Assembly: GCF_036669915.1 (NCBI RefSeq)
Contig: NC_089319.1
Coordinates: 1,954,582 to 2,018,581 of the forward strand
From: Pocillopora verrucosa
Taxonomy: Eukaryota; Cnidaria; Anthozoa; Scleractinia; Pocilloporidae
Direction of reading: 5' to 3'
DNA: 64,000 nucleotides
Shown here: positions 22,105-33,015 of the stretch, piece after piece
Layout: every line of letters starts with the position of its first letter
Position numbering within the stretch: the stretch's first letter is position 1
Position numbers and translations under genes: made by a program
The notes under the pieces: model-generated
The model's database searches: none
The model's input: only the letters and a program-made list of their open reading frames with translations
What the model was told of the DNA's origin: nothing

Positions 22105-23103
22105 TCATGCCGGCAACTCCCATGAGTAGAGTGGAGCGGTCTTAGGGTTGTTCTGGGTAAGTTGACAGCCAGTGCACCCCTTTGCTACTTCTTCAATTGC
22201 TTTGTCCATCCTTGGCCACCACATGTAGCTCCTGGCCAAGGCCTTCATCATAACGATTCCAAGGTGGCCCTCATGGAGCTCAGCTAACAGTTGTGCCTGG
22301 TGCTTGGGTGGGATTATCACTCGTGAGCCCCACATAAGACAGCCATCCTGGATGGTGAGCTCATCTTTCCTCCTCTGAAATGGCTCCAGCTCCTTCTCAC
22401 TAACAGTTGGCCACCCTTGCTTTGTGTTTTCCATCACACGTGACAAAACTGGATCTCTCTGAGTTGCTTGACGGGTCATATCTGCATTGACTGGCAGCAC
22501 TTCTATCTGGGATACTTGAAAAATCTCCACTGGGTCAACCACTTCCTTGTCACAGGCTTTCTTTAGAGGTAGGCGTGATAATCCATCCGCGTTTCCATGT
22601 TGGGTTGTGTTCTTGTACTCAATACTGTATTCAAACCCTGCTAGAAACAACGTATAACGTTGCAAGCGAGCAACTGTCATTTCTGGTATTCCTTTCTTAG
22701 GATTAAAAATTGAGGTCAGGGGCTCATGATCTGTCACGAGTGTGAAATGACGACCAAACAGGTAAAGGTGGAATTTCTTGACTCCCCAAACCAAGGCTAG
22801 GGCTTCTTTATTAATTTGGGAGTAGTTCCTTTCTGCTTTGGTTAGGGTACGTGATGTGAAGGCTATGGGTCGCTCTGAGCCATCCTCAATGATGTGGGAT
22901 AAAACTACCCCAATTCCGACCGGTGAGGCGTCACAGGCTAGTCTCAATGGCCGTCCAGGATCATATTGGGTGAGCACCATATCTGATGTGATCAGCTTCT
23001 TTACTGAGTGGAAGGCCTCCTCGCACTCTGTGGTCCACTTCCATCGTTTTCCTTGCTCCAAGAGTCCATTAAGGGGATTGAGTGTGGTGGCAAGGTTTGG
23101 CAA
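22105..23103 (-). pseudogene. Gypsy RT connection, RNase H and integrase zinc-binding fragment
   Basis: This 332-codon frame holds the end of the reverse transcriptase, an RNase H with Asp (ACDASPVGIG), Glu (INKEALALVWG) and Asp (VTDHEPL), and an H2C2 integrase zinc finger (LHEGH ... CTGC). It ends by frameshift before the integrase core. Confidence 0.85.
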
Positions 23104-23222
23104 GAACTTGTGGTAGTAGTTTACCAGGCCTAAGAATGAACGGAGGTGCTGGACATTCTCTGGTCTTGGGGCATTAACAACTGTATGAATTTTCTCTTGA
23201 GTCTTGTGTAACCCGTGCCGAT

Positions 23223-24008
23223 CTACTTCTCGCGGTTTGCTCGTAAGCCATTTGCCTGTAGCCTCTTCAGTACTTCCTCCAGATTTTCAAGGTGCTCTTT
23301 GTCATCTTTTCCTGTGATAATCATGTCGTCTAAGATGCAACTAGTTCCTTCGACCCCTTCTAAGATTTGATCCATAGATCTCTGCCAAATTGCTGGGGCT
23401 GAAGTGATCCCGAATACCAGGCGGTTGTATCGGTACAACCCCTGATGGGTGTTAATCGTCAAGTACTCTTCTGACTCTTCCTCCACTTCCATCTGATGGT
23501 AGGCCTGTCTGAGGTCAATCTTGGTGAACTTCTGCCCTCCTGCTAGCTTAGCGAATATGTTATCGATGCGTGGGAGTGGGTATTCCTCTGTCTGAAGCTG
23601 GGGGTTAACTGTGGTCTCATAGTCGCCACAAATTCGAACTGTGCCGTTTGATTTGGCAACTGGCACAATAGGCGTCGCCCAATCGCCGAATTTAACCTTG
23701 TGTGGTATGCCTTCTTTTTCTAGACGTTTCAGCTCCACCTCGACCTTAGGTTTCATGGCGTATGGGACAGGCCTTGCTTTACAAAACTTTGGTTGACTGC
23801 CTTCCTTCAACGCGAGTTTCCCTTTGGCTGACTTAAATGTGCCCATTTCATCCTTAAACACCTCACTATAGTCGTCTACGAGTCTCTCTAATTTCTTCTG
23901 GGTGTCTTGTGTCGCCTGTTCTTTTGAAATAGCACAGATCCTTTCCCAATCGAGTTGTGTCTGGTGTAGCCAATCTCTTCCAAACAACGCCGGCCCTTGT
24001 GTTTTCAC
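23223..24008 (-). pseudogene. Gypsy reverse transcriptase fragment
   Basis: RT palm motifs are clear: KIDLRQAYHQ with the first catalytic Asp, FGITSAPAIWQ, and ILDDMI, which stands where Y-x-D-D is common. The frame stops at 23223-23225 where a shift moves the rest of the RT to another frame. Confidence 0.85.
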
Positions 24009-24032
24009 TACATATAACGTTAAGTCCTTGAC

Positions 24033-24293
24033 TTAGTTGTTGTGTTCCACGCGAACAAGTAGTTTGCCTTCTGGTGTTATCTTCTCTCCTGAGTAGGTTT
24101 TCAAAATAGCGGTGGTGTCAACCAGAGGTGTGTTTGGGAAGGTTTCCTTATACGTCTCCAAGGGGAGTGTAGATATCGCTGAACCTGTGTCTAGCTCCAT
24201 CTTCAGTGTGTGGCCATTAACTTTTGGTTTCACCCAGATGACGTCACCAACTACCCCATGGTTAACATTGTTGACTTCTAGGGATGCCACCAA
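24033..24293 (-). pseudogene. Gypsy aspartic protease fragment
   Basis: The retropepsin active-site motif is present as MELDTGSAIST, within an 86-codon frame just upstream of the RT. A stop separates it from the RT frame. Confidence 0.75.
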
Positions 24294-24309
24294 GCTATCA
24301 TCAATGCGC

Positions 24310-25085
24310 TCATCTTCTACCTCGAACGAGTGAAGGTCGGGGTTCTCGTCCCTTCGTCTTCGGGTAGAGTTCTGACCCTTTTCTGAGCGGCATACTCTTT
24401 GGATATGGCCTACTTTCCCGCATTTTTATATGTTTCATTCCTGAAGTAACACTCGGCTGACTCGTGTGTACTACCCCCACATCGATAACACTGAGATTTT
24501 GATTTGACATCATCTTTCCCTTTAGGAACTCTTTCGCTATCCTTGTTTATTTTGTTGACTTCAGACTCTATTAATGCTACCCTGCAATTCTAGTGGTTCT
24601 TTCGCTGCCGCTTCCATTTCTGACGCTTTGGCCAATGAAAAATCTGGCTCGGAGAGCAGCCGTTTCTGGATAAGTTCATTGTGTAGTCCACACACTAGTC
24701 TGTCTCTTAACGCGTCATTCAAGTTAGTTCCGAATTCACAATACAGCGACAATTTCTTTAATTCAGCAAGGTATGAACTTACGGTTTCACCTTCGAGTTG
24801 GTTCCTTTTGTGAAAGCGGAATCACTCTGCTATGAGCAGTGGTCTCGGTGACAGATGCTTCTGTAGTGTTTCTACGATAGTCTTGAAAGACAGGCTGGAT
24901 GGCTTGGCTGGGGCGGCCAAATTGCGTAGTAATCCATACGTTTTGTTTCCCATTAAGCTTAGCATTACGGCCACTTGCTTGTTGTCCTTGATTTCTTTGG
25001 CGATGAAGTATTGCTCTAGACGTTCCACATAGGCGCTCCAATCGTCGTTCGTTTCGTCAAACGCTTCAATCTTTCCAATCGGCAT
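24310..25085 (-). pseudogene. Gypsy gag fragments and zinc-knuckle-like region
   Basis: A first fragment (25085-24822) begins MPIGKIEAFDETNDDWSAYV and resembles Gypsy gag N-termini. It shifts frame near 24822 and continues in 24752-24561 (YCEFGTNLNDALRDRLVCGL). Further down, near 24410-24500, a CYRCGG stretch resembles a zinc knuckle, interrupted by a stop. Confidence 0.65.
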
Positions 25086-25143
25086 AGGTTTAGGTATGGT
25101 TGTTAGGTAGGTAGGTAGGCAGGTAGGTAGGTATAGGTAGGTC
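25082..25143. repeat. GGTA-type simple repeat in the retrotransposon leader
   Basis: About 60 bp of tandem ggta units with minor variants lie between the 5' LTR and gag. Confidence 0.7.
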
Positions 25144-25190
25144 GAAGTTTCTCTGGTTGCTGCGTAGGATCTAAATCCTCATCGCCAATC

Positions 25191-25333
25191 TGTTGTGTCT
25201 CGCGGAATTGAAGGAATCAAACAAGTACAACGCAACAAGGTTTAATCAAACATGGCGGTTCACATTCAACGACAGGCGCACATGGCGCGCGTGCGCATAA
25301 TAGTAACAAAACCGCAGACCATCACGTGCGACA
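25191..25333 (-). repeat. 5' LTR of the Gypsy-type element
   Basis: Minus-strand sequence beginning TGTCGCACGTGATGG and ending ...GACACAACA, about 143 bp with the TG...CA ends usual for LTRs. It is followed at once by gattggcgatgagga, the expected primer-binding-site position. The tRNA primer is not identified. Confidence 0.65.
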
Positions 25334-25342
25334 TAGGAGAAC

Positions 25343-25830
25343 CCTTTAGGAAATTACAGTCACGTTAAACGTGTGAAATAAAAGTTCTGGTTGACTTTCA
25401 TGAGGATTCAAACCTCAGATCTACCGATTTTGCTATCAATGACTATAAGGATTTAAGCCTTAGACATTAAAACTTCACCATCTGCCCTACCAGCCGGGCA
25501 GAAAAAGAAATTTGGGTGGACCATTTGTGAGGATTCAAACTTCATTCCAAGTGGCTACAAACTGCTTTTATGGCAGAGTAGAAACACAAATTTAAAGATA
25601 AACTCACTGAGAGGATTCAAACGTCAGACTTTGCAATATCGATATCAAATGCTCTATCAACTGAGTTGAGAGACAAAAATGTGTGTCGAACTCTTTAGGA
25701 AATTACAGTCACGTAAACGTGTGAAATGAAAGTTCTAGTTGACTTTCATGAGGATTCAAACCTCAGATTTACCAATTTTGCTGTCAGATACTCCACTAGC
25801 TAAAGTATACAAATCTCGTGCAATTATTTT
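25343..25830 (-). repeat. tRNA-like module array 3 (continuation of array 2 beyond the retrotransposon)
   Basis: Five modules of the same types. T-arm hairpins lie near 25403, 25448, 25530, 25612 and 25749. The start 'ctttaggaaattacagtcacgtt' is the expected continuation of the module cut at 21060. The intact equivalent junction is visible at 25681-25700 (gtgtgtcgaactctttagg). Confidence 0.65.
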
Positions 25831-26754
25831 TCTTATCTCATACTTGGCATTGTATTGTGTTTGCTTCTTGGTGGCATGAAATGTTTGCCCAAATCAAGTT
25901 GGTATTCAAGGCAGGAAGCAATGAAGGGGACTAATCAGAAAAGGTGTGCATGCAAAGAGTGCTGCTTAGCTGTTCAGGTAAGAATGAGATACACCGATTG
26001 TTGATGAAGTATGTACAAGCTGTATAAGTTATAAAATACGTTTATCTCTGTAGTTATAGTGAAGATGTTGGCTGTAGCTAAATACCATCCCTTGCATAAG
26101 TTGATTACTGCAACTGTGGCAAAAGTCATTTACCTTAAATACTCTTCTTTTCAGTTTGAAAAGCACAATGCAACTTACCTAAAGAGGACAAATTGAATGA
26201 CAGAAAGTAAAGGGTAAGGTAGATGTTATGCTAGAGTAACAGGATAAGAAAAATCACCAACCGCTTATTTTCTGAAGTTGAAAGAAAAGAAACAAAAACA
26301 GTAATAACAAAAACTATAATGTCTTTTAAAAAGAGGTAAGACATTTTGTCACGTGCTCCTTTTCCGCCGCAGAACAAAATGGTGTCCACATGATTAATCA
26401 AATGTTTCAGCCGACGAAATGAAGCACTGTGTTCGAAAACTGTCGGTACAGACGTACTTGCTCTTATCCTATTAAAGTTAGAATTCGAAACTCACAGCCT
26501 ACAAAGGCTCGAACTCATGAAACACACTCATTGACACGCACAGATAAGAGTGAAAAACATTGTTAACTGAATGTATGATAAAATAAAATCTTTGAATCAA
26601 ATTGCTAATCAAACGAAACTTTGTTCAAACTGACAGTCTGTGTCTCATGTGTCTTTGCCTTCGTGATACGACATTCTTCTTCTCTATTTCTTTCCAGGTG
26701 CTTTTCTTTGCAGGGTTTGGATTGAACCCGTCTTTTACTTCCTGTTCAAAATTG

Positions 26755-27790
26755 ACAATTAGGAAGCAGTTTAATTATTGTGGTTTTTACGCATCATGCG
26801 TTTGACAACAAGGAAGCAGTTTAAAAGTTGCAGTTTCTATGCATCATCTGTTTGCCAACAAGGAAGCAATTTAAAGTTGTGATATCAATACATCATACCC
26901 TCGACAACAAAGAGGCAATTTAAGAGTTGTGGTTTCTATGCATTTGTTGAATAGAGAAGATTCAAACAAGGATGTCCATAGGATGTAATTTAAAAGTTGT
27001 GGTTTCTATGCATAATGTTGCTATCAACAGAGAAGTAGTTTAAAAGTTATGGTGTCTATGCATCATGCGTTTGTCAACTAAGAAGGAGTTTAAAAGTTAC
27101 GGTTTCTATGCATCATGTGTTTGTCAACAAGGAAGCAGTTTAAAAGTTGTGGTGTCTATGCATCATGCGTTTGTCAACAAGGAAGGAGTTTGAAAGTTAC
27201 GCTTTCTATGCATCGTGTATGTCAATCAGGAAGGAATTTAAAAGTTGTGGTGTCTATGCATCATGTGTTTATCAACAAAGGAGCAGTTTTAAAAATGTAG
27301 TGTCTATGCATCATGCGATTGTCAACTAGGAAGGAATTTAAAAGTTGTGGTCTTTATGTATCATGTTGTTATCAACAAAAGAGGGGTTTAAAAGTTGTGG
27401 TGTCTATGCATCATGTGTTTTCCAACAAGGAAGCAGTGTAAAAGTTGTGGTGCGTATGTATCATGTGTTTTTCAACAAGGAAGCAGTGTAAAAGTTGTGG
27501 TGCCTATGCATCATGCGTTTGCCAACGAGCAAGGAGTTTAAAAGTCGCGCTTTCTATGCATCGTGTTTTTCAACTAGGAAGGAATTTAAAAGTTGCGGTT
27601 TCTATGCATCATGTTTTTATCAACAAGAAAGGAGTTAAAAATGTGTGGTTTCTATGCATCATATGTTTGTCAACAAAGAAGCAGTTGAAAAGTTGCGGTT
27701 TTATGCATCAAGTTGTTATCAACATGGAAGCGGTGTAATCGTTGCAATGTTTATGTTTATGATCATCAAGGAGGAAGCAGTTTTTAAAGT
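26755..27790. repeat. Minisatellite, about 20 copies of a 50-bp unit
   Basis: The motif 'caacaaggaagcagtttaaa' followed by 'agttgtggtttctatgcatc' repeats at 50-bp spacing from about 26761 (26761, 26811, 26861 and onward) to about 27790, with a few shortened units. Copies are diverged at 10-20% by eye. Several 60-97 codon ORFs in it are artefacts of the repeat. Confidence 0.9.
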
Positions 27791-30041
27791 TTCAGAGTCT
27801 TGATACGTATTATATGATCGTCGAAAAGGATAATGATAACTAATGGAATATATAAGTTTGCTAAGAAAATAAAGGATAAATAGATCAATCTAAAACTTAT
27901 GAATAAAGGAATAAAGATGAAACAACTAAAAAATAAATCAACTATAAACAAAAAAATATATAAGACTCGACCTCAACCCATCCCTGAAATATTTTACATC
28001 TGTGCCTATCTTATCTAAATGGACTCTTGCTGACTTTATTTTGGGTTTCAAGACATAATGATTCTGTAACAACAACAAATTACTTCTGTAACAGCAATTC
28101 CGACTGCTGATTTCAGGCTTTGGATCTCAGACATTCGATTTCTGAGTACGGAGTATTACTTCCGACAATCGACTTTCAATTTCCCGATTTTCGGCTTCGG
28201 ACTTTTAATTTCAGACTTCGGATTTCAGACTTTCGAATTCGCAGTACGGTTTTACTTCCGATCATTGACGGATAATTTACTTCCGACCATTGACGTATAA
28301 ATTTATAACCTCCGGTATCGCACTTCTCATTTACGCCTTTCGACTTGTAAGTCTCCTGTGAACTCCCGATATCCGAATTTTATTCATCAAATGCTACATT
28401 CGACTCTGAAGTGCCACTTCAACGTCTACGAACTTAATACTAGAGTCAGGAATAGACAATCAAAACAGCAACAGGGGTGCAGCAGTAACCGAGATAAGAG
28501 CGAAGTTACCTTTCAAGATCACAACTTTACTAAGATTTAACTCTTTAAACCCTAAGAGTTACAAGCATCTAAAAAATTTCTCCTCACAATGTCACCCCTG
28601 ATCAAACATTAAGGTTAGGAGAATAAAGGAAATGATTTAGAACGTAAAGAGCTCTTGATTGTTGTACAATCAAGTCAGCACCGTAGGGGATGCATGGAGA
28701 ACAGTACAGTAATGTTGGGAAGTCAAAGTCTAAATAAAGTTCTTAAGTTTTCTTATTGTTTGTATTGTTCCGTAACAGCTCATGCACGCACGTGCTTATC
28801 TCAATCAAGATGCTGGTGGAAATGGACACTAAGAAGCTTACTTACATTTACATATTCTAATGTACTATCTGAGATCGTAATAGCTGGTCGATTCTTATCT
28901 AAACTACGTACATGTGACATCTGGTTTGTGGACAGCAACATCGTCTTTATCTTTTTCGACTTAAGTGCTAGATGGGAGTCATTAGACCAGGAGCTCACAG
29001 TCTTTAGTGTTTGAGAAGAATGTCATTTTGTGTTTCTTCTTAAGGAATTTCTGTCCTTCATCCAAGAATGGGTATTTGTTTTTTAAAATGCTCATAATAT
29101 CCTAATTCTTCTTCAGAGATTGACCTTGCCTTGGTGAAGAATCAAATTCAAAATGATTTTTTCTGGAAAAATTTCTGTGCTCTTCTGAAGACTGACCATT
29201 CTAGTAAGCATAAACTCCTGCTTTAAATGGGTTTTTTTGAAGTATCAAAAGGATTTTTTTCGAATTCTGACTCAGAAAATTACACTGAGATAAAACATTA
29301 GAGACAAATAATAATCGTTGTGTTGCAATAATTAAATTTATTATTAGCTAAGTAGGACAGCGCTGAGTAACGCCTCTGCTTGTGACAAACACACTTGTGA
29401 TGCCTGAACAACCATTTAGGTAAAACAAGAAAGTGGTAATTTTGAGACAGTCAAAATATTGCTTTTATAGCCCTTATCCACTAAAACATATTGTTAACAC
29501 ATTATCATCAACGAGCCGTAAGTAAAGCAATTGATGTACAACATCGTAAACAATCAAACTCCAAATTATATCTGAGTTCTCGATTTTGTCCGTGCAGCGT
29601 AGCCTTGACGTACAAACTCAGTCGAAAATGCTGAATGCAAGCTATCCATTTCACAGCCTCTCTCTAATAATTAAAACAAAGTTTAAGCTATAGCGGGGCT
29701 GTGTGATGGAATAGCCTGCCGAAAGAGATAAAACAATCAAACCCTCCTAATGATTTCAAAATTGAATAAAAAACCACACTCTCTAAAGCAAGATCATCTA
29801 GCACTATCTTACATATACATGGCAACCTGTAAAGTAGGTTCTTTCATTTAATTACTTACACTTAGCTTTTTATTAGTCAGTGTAATTGGGTTTTTTAACC
29901 TTTGGAAACACCGTGTCTGAACAAAGTCTTTACTTATTTACAAAGATTTCGTGTGACAATCTGTATAATTACAAATTGTCTAATGTAATTTCTAATACAG
30001 AATCGTAGAAGTTACAATAATTATTACCAGGAACGGGGGCG
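27791..30041. other. Intergenic stretch with low-complexity repeats
   Basis: No gene is recognised. At about 28085-28300 there is a degenerate low-complexity run built from 'acttccgac', 'gacttcgg' and similar words. At 28665-28678 'gattgttgtacaatc' is a short perfect palindrome. The second copy of the dispersed repeat occupies 29012-29450. The last ~500 bp are the 3' flank of the first GPCR gene. Confidence 0.5.
29012..29450 (+). repeat. Dispersed repeat, copy 2
   Basis: Aligns in the same orientation with 1425-1845 in LSM6 intron 1 (shared blocks 'ggaatttctg.ccttcat', 'tctgaagactga.cattct' and 'tgatgcctgaacaaccattt'). By eye roughly four of five bases agree, with small indels. Confidence 0.7.
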
Positions 30042-30989
30042 TTACAGGGAAGCAGTGAGTTTAGAATCAACGAAATTTTCTGACCGAAATGTTCTGCAAC
30101 AAAAGGTTCCTCTAATGTGTTGGCGAAAGTTACTACTATGAAGAGCGTAAATGAAGGGATTTATGGCAGAATTGACGCCAACGAGTACTACTGATATGAT
30201 ATAAGGAACTGAGCCATATGCATACACTTCTGGCTCATACTTAGACAACATATATAACACCAGGTTAGGTAACCAGCATACTGTGTACATTAAACTCACC
30301 ACGAAAACCATTTTTGTCACTTTCAGCCTTGATCTGATTCGCGCTTGCTCAGTGACCCCTAAGTTATTGGGATTTCCTCTATTCCAGAGATTGCAGAGCA
30401 CCTTTATATATAAAACTACCATGGCTCCCATGGGAATAGCACCGTAAACAAAAAAACAAGCAATTGTGAAAGCTTTAGCCAGATGTTCATTCGCCCAGTG
30501 TTCCGGGCAATGGGTTACACCGCGTTTATCATATCGAATAACAAAAAACAGGGGCAGGTTGTAGATTATGGCGTAAAGCCAACCAATGATTATGATCGAG
30601 ATTAATCGACGATTTGTAAGTCGCCAACGATCGCCAAAGGGGTAAACAACAGCGTAATAACGCTCAATAGCGACAACTACCAATGAGAATGCTGATGCAG
30701 CTCCACCAATCCAGATGAAATTCCCTCCAGTTATAAACTTGCACAGGAAATCCCCTCCAGTTCCTGACGGGTGGTGAAACGCCCACTTGATGACGTAAAC
30801 TGGAATGATAAAAAGCGCCACCATGATATCTGAGGCCGCTAGGTTCACAAGAAGGTAATTGACCGGTGCTCTCATTCCATGGTATCGGAACACAACCAGG
30901 CATACTACGGTGTTTCCCACGAGATTCACTATAACCACCACAGAGAAAGCAACGGTGAGACCCAAGTCCAATGACGTCATAGAAGTCAT
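30042..30989 (-). CDS. Class A (rhodopsin-like) GPCR A, peptide-receptor-like, single coding exon
   Basis: A 315-residue seven-helix receptor of the plasma membrane, expected to signal through G proteins; ligand unknown. Landmarks: N26 in TM1 (LVGN), D54 in TM2, C83 before TM3 and C161 in the second outer loop (the usual disulphide), ERY at 109-111 in place of DRY, W137 in TM4, CWLP at 238-241, NPFIY at 277-281 and a CC pair at 297-298 for possible palmitoylation. The N-terminus before TM1 is only about 10 residues. The motif set fits peptide-type receptors, but that subfamily call is inference. Upstream, 'tacttttgcag' 18 bases before the ATG suggests a 5' UTR intron. It is a close paralogue of the receptors at 34011 and 37870. 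Confidence 0.9.
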   Translation of the reverse strand: MTSMTSLDLGLTVAFSVVVIVNLVGNTVVCLVVFRYHGMRAPVNYLLVNLAASDIMVALFIIPVYVIKWAFHHPSGTGGDFLCKFITGGNFIWIGGAASAFSLVVVAIERYYAVVYPFGDRWRLTNRRLISIIIIGWLYAIIYNLPLFFVIRYDKRGVTHCPEHWANEHLAKAFTIACFFVYGAIPMGAMVVLYIKVLCNLWNRGNPNNLGVTEQARIRSRLKVTKMVFVVSLMYTVCWLPNLVLYMLSKYEPEVYAYGSVPYIISVVLVGVNSAINPFIYALHSSNFRQHIRGTFCCRTFRSENFVDSKLTASL

Positions 30990-31027
30990 GGTGTGACCTT
31001 GCAGAACTGCAAAAGTAGAGGTAATAA

Positions 31028-31219
31028 TTAACCTGCAGAACAGGCCTTATTTTTGGCGTCTATCAGGTCAATTTCCCCCCTACCCCTCGCTGAAGTCTTA
31101 ATTTGCGCGTGCGCCTCGCATTTTCCTCGCGTTCGTCTCGCGCTTTTCTTGCGTTTGTTTCGCACTTTCTTCGCGTTCGTCTCTCGCTTGCCTTTGCTTG
31201 CATAAAAAACGTTAAACAA
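31028..31219. repeat. Short 22-bp tandem repeat in a CG-rich patch upstream of GPCR A
   Basis: Three units of about 22 bp ('cgca.ttt.ctcgcgttcgtct' type) lie at 31117-31138, 31139-31160 and 31161-31182 in an otherwise AT-rich region. The ORF over it (KRETNAKKVRNKRKK) is a product of the repeat. Confidence 0.6.
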
Positions 31220-33015
31220 AATGTTTCCTGTTCGGCCGACTTAAGTGGTAAGAATTAGAAAACACGTCAAGCTCATGACTTAATGGTGTATTTTATGATT
31301 TAAGATACTTGTAAGCAACATTTTCTTGGAGGACCTTTTTGAAGTCTCAACTTTTCATTGATAGGTTGCTTGAACTCTGCTTTAAGGCCGTCCAGGATTC
31401 TGAACCCATCTTCACCACGAGATTGCAATATATTTTAAAATTGTAAAATTATGCCAAAGAACTATAATTTCTTCGGATTGTTGTCTTGTGTCAATACACC
31501 GAAAAACAAGATAATTCATACCCTCATCATGATATGGAAATAATAAAGCAAAAAAAGAGAGTGGATGCCCCAAACACAAACGGAGAAAGACTCTTCCTGC
31601 AGAGTTACATGAACAATTGTGCTGCTGACCACACCACACAGTGAGGCTCAATAAGGTTGAAATTCACGCGAGTATCCGAACAGGCAACTTTTATTTGTAC
31701 AAGTAATAACGATGTGTTAATGATATTTTATGCAGCTGTTAATCACAAGTTACTTTAAATAACACCACAAAAATTAATTGAAATGTCACAACTTACTTTT
31801 GGATCATCGAACACCAGTCTCGAAAGTGGCGAATTTCGCTGAAACTTCAGTCGCCGGAGCTTACAACAATTCACTAGGTAGACAGCTCCATCGCAAAACG
31901 ACCAGATGTTCTCATTTGAAGGTGAAAAATACCAGTTCTCGGAATTCCCTGCTATGCTTTCTTTAATTTGGGACATGACAGCCTGGTTTGAGTGAAGACT
32001 CGTTCGAGAGGAAGTATGCGAAATCGTACCTAAGTACCTATGCGATGAGTTGTAGAGGAAAGGGCCAGACAAAAATTTGAACTTTGAGCTGACGGGATTT
32101 AACAATAGTCATATTCTTAACAACCGAGCGCAATCAAGTAACGCGGAAATAGTGTTACTTTTGTGATATTTTTGTCGTGTCGCGCTGTTTTATGATCCAT
32201 AGCATGATGTTTCTCCTTAAGTTTCCGGTTTATATTACAAATTGTCTAATCATACTTCTATGAGACTTGGAAAGAGCCAAGCGATTCTGACAGTTATTGT
32301 GCTTGAAGTCGGAATACCGGATTGAAAGTTTGAACATTTAAATTATACAAGAATTACGATAGCAAAGTGTCTTACGTGTTATGTAGCAGATGGACACGTC
32401 GAAGTTCTTTAGTTTTGTCTCAAAACTGTACGCCATGAGCAACACTTAATCTTCTTTCGAAATTTGAACGACTCGAAGTTTTTGCAGCGAAGAAGAAGCG
32501 GATAAACATGGTATGAATTTGTAATGAGCGCAGTGATTTGGGCCGTGCTGTTCGACCGGAAATTAGACTTTGTTCCCTCTAAGCGATGTACTCATGTTTA
32601 TTAGCTAAGTTACTGCACACTTACCTTGTTTCGATCAGGATAGAAAATGTTCACTGTAAAATTTCGATTTCTGCAGGACTGCACAAGCATGACTGCTTAA
32701 GCATGATTTAAGCAAGATACATATTCATGATAAGGCATGCTGTCGTAATAGCGTGACAATAAGTTGACGAGCGTGACTAAAGTTAGGCATCATATTCCGG
32801 TTTCTTTAACCTTTACTCCCGAATATGATTGACGTGTAAGGTATAAATAATTAAGATTGACTTACATTCTCCCTCAAACGGACTGATTGATCAGCTTATG
32901 GGTGGGGTTTTTATATTTTGTTATTTTCAGCTATACAACTATCATGAGCACTCCTACACGGTCCCATGTTTTTCTTGTGCACGGTCAATAGATTGAAACT
33001 GCCTGAATAATTATC

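Larger units (their letters stand above)
21065..25338 (-). mobile_element. Gypsy-type LTR retrotransposon, decayed, minus strand
   Basis: On the minus strand, order is LTR (25333-25191), gag-like fragments, zinc-knuckle-like fragment, aspartic protease, reverse transcriptase, RNase H, integrase, polypurine tract, then a remnant LTR. Protease-RT-RNase H-integrase order is that of the Gypsy/Metaviridae group. Several frameshifts and stops break the reading frame (about 24822, 24530, 24020, 23224 and 22080), so the copy is not active. The insertion lies in tRNA-like array 2/3; GAAC occurs at both edges (21061-21064, 25339-25342), consistent with a short target duplication. At 4.3 kb it is shorter than most full-length Gypsy copies. 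Confidence 0.9.

Noticed and set aside
17930-25830. Regularly spaced 'gaggattcaaacctcaga' blocks that resemble CRISPR repeats or functional tRNA genes
   Set aside because: The host is an animal, the blocks are T-arm hairpins of tRNA-like modules, and spacing is uneven. As tRNAs they fail because acceptor stems do not pair and anticodon loops are too long.
27115-27738. Plus-strand ORFs with a repeated MH-x-V motif
   Set aside because: They are frames through the 50-bp minisatellite; 50 is not a multiple of three, so no single frame is maintained.
31755-32105. 116-codon minus-strand ORF
   Set aside because: No family signature, no paralogue in the window and no convincing splice partner.
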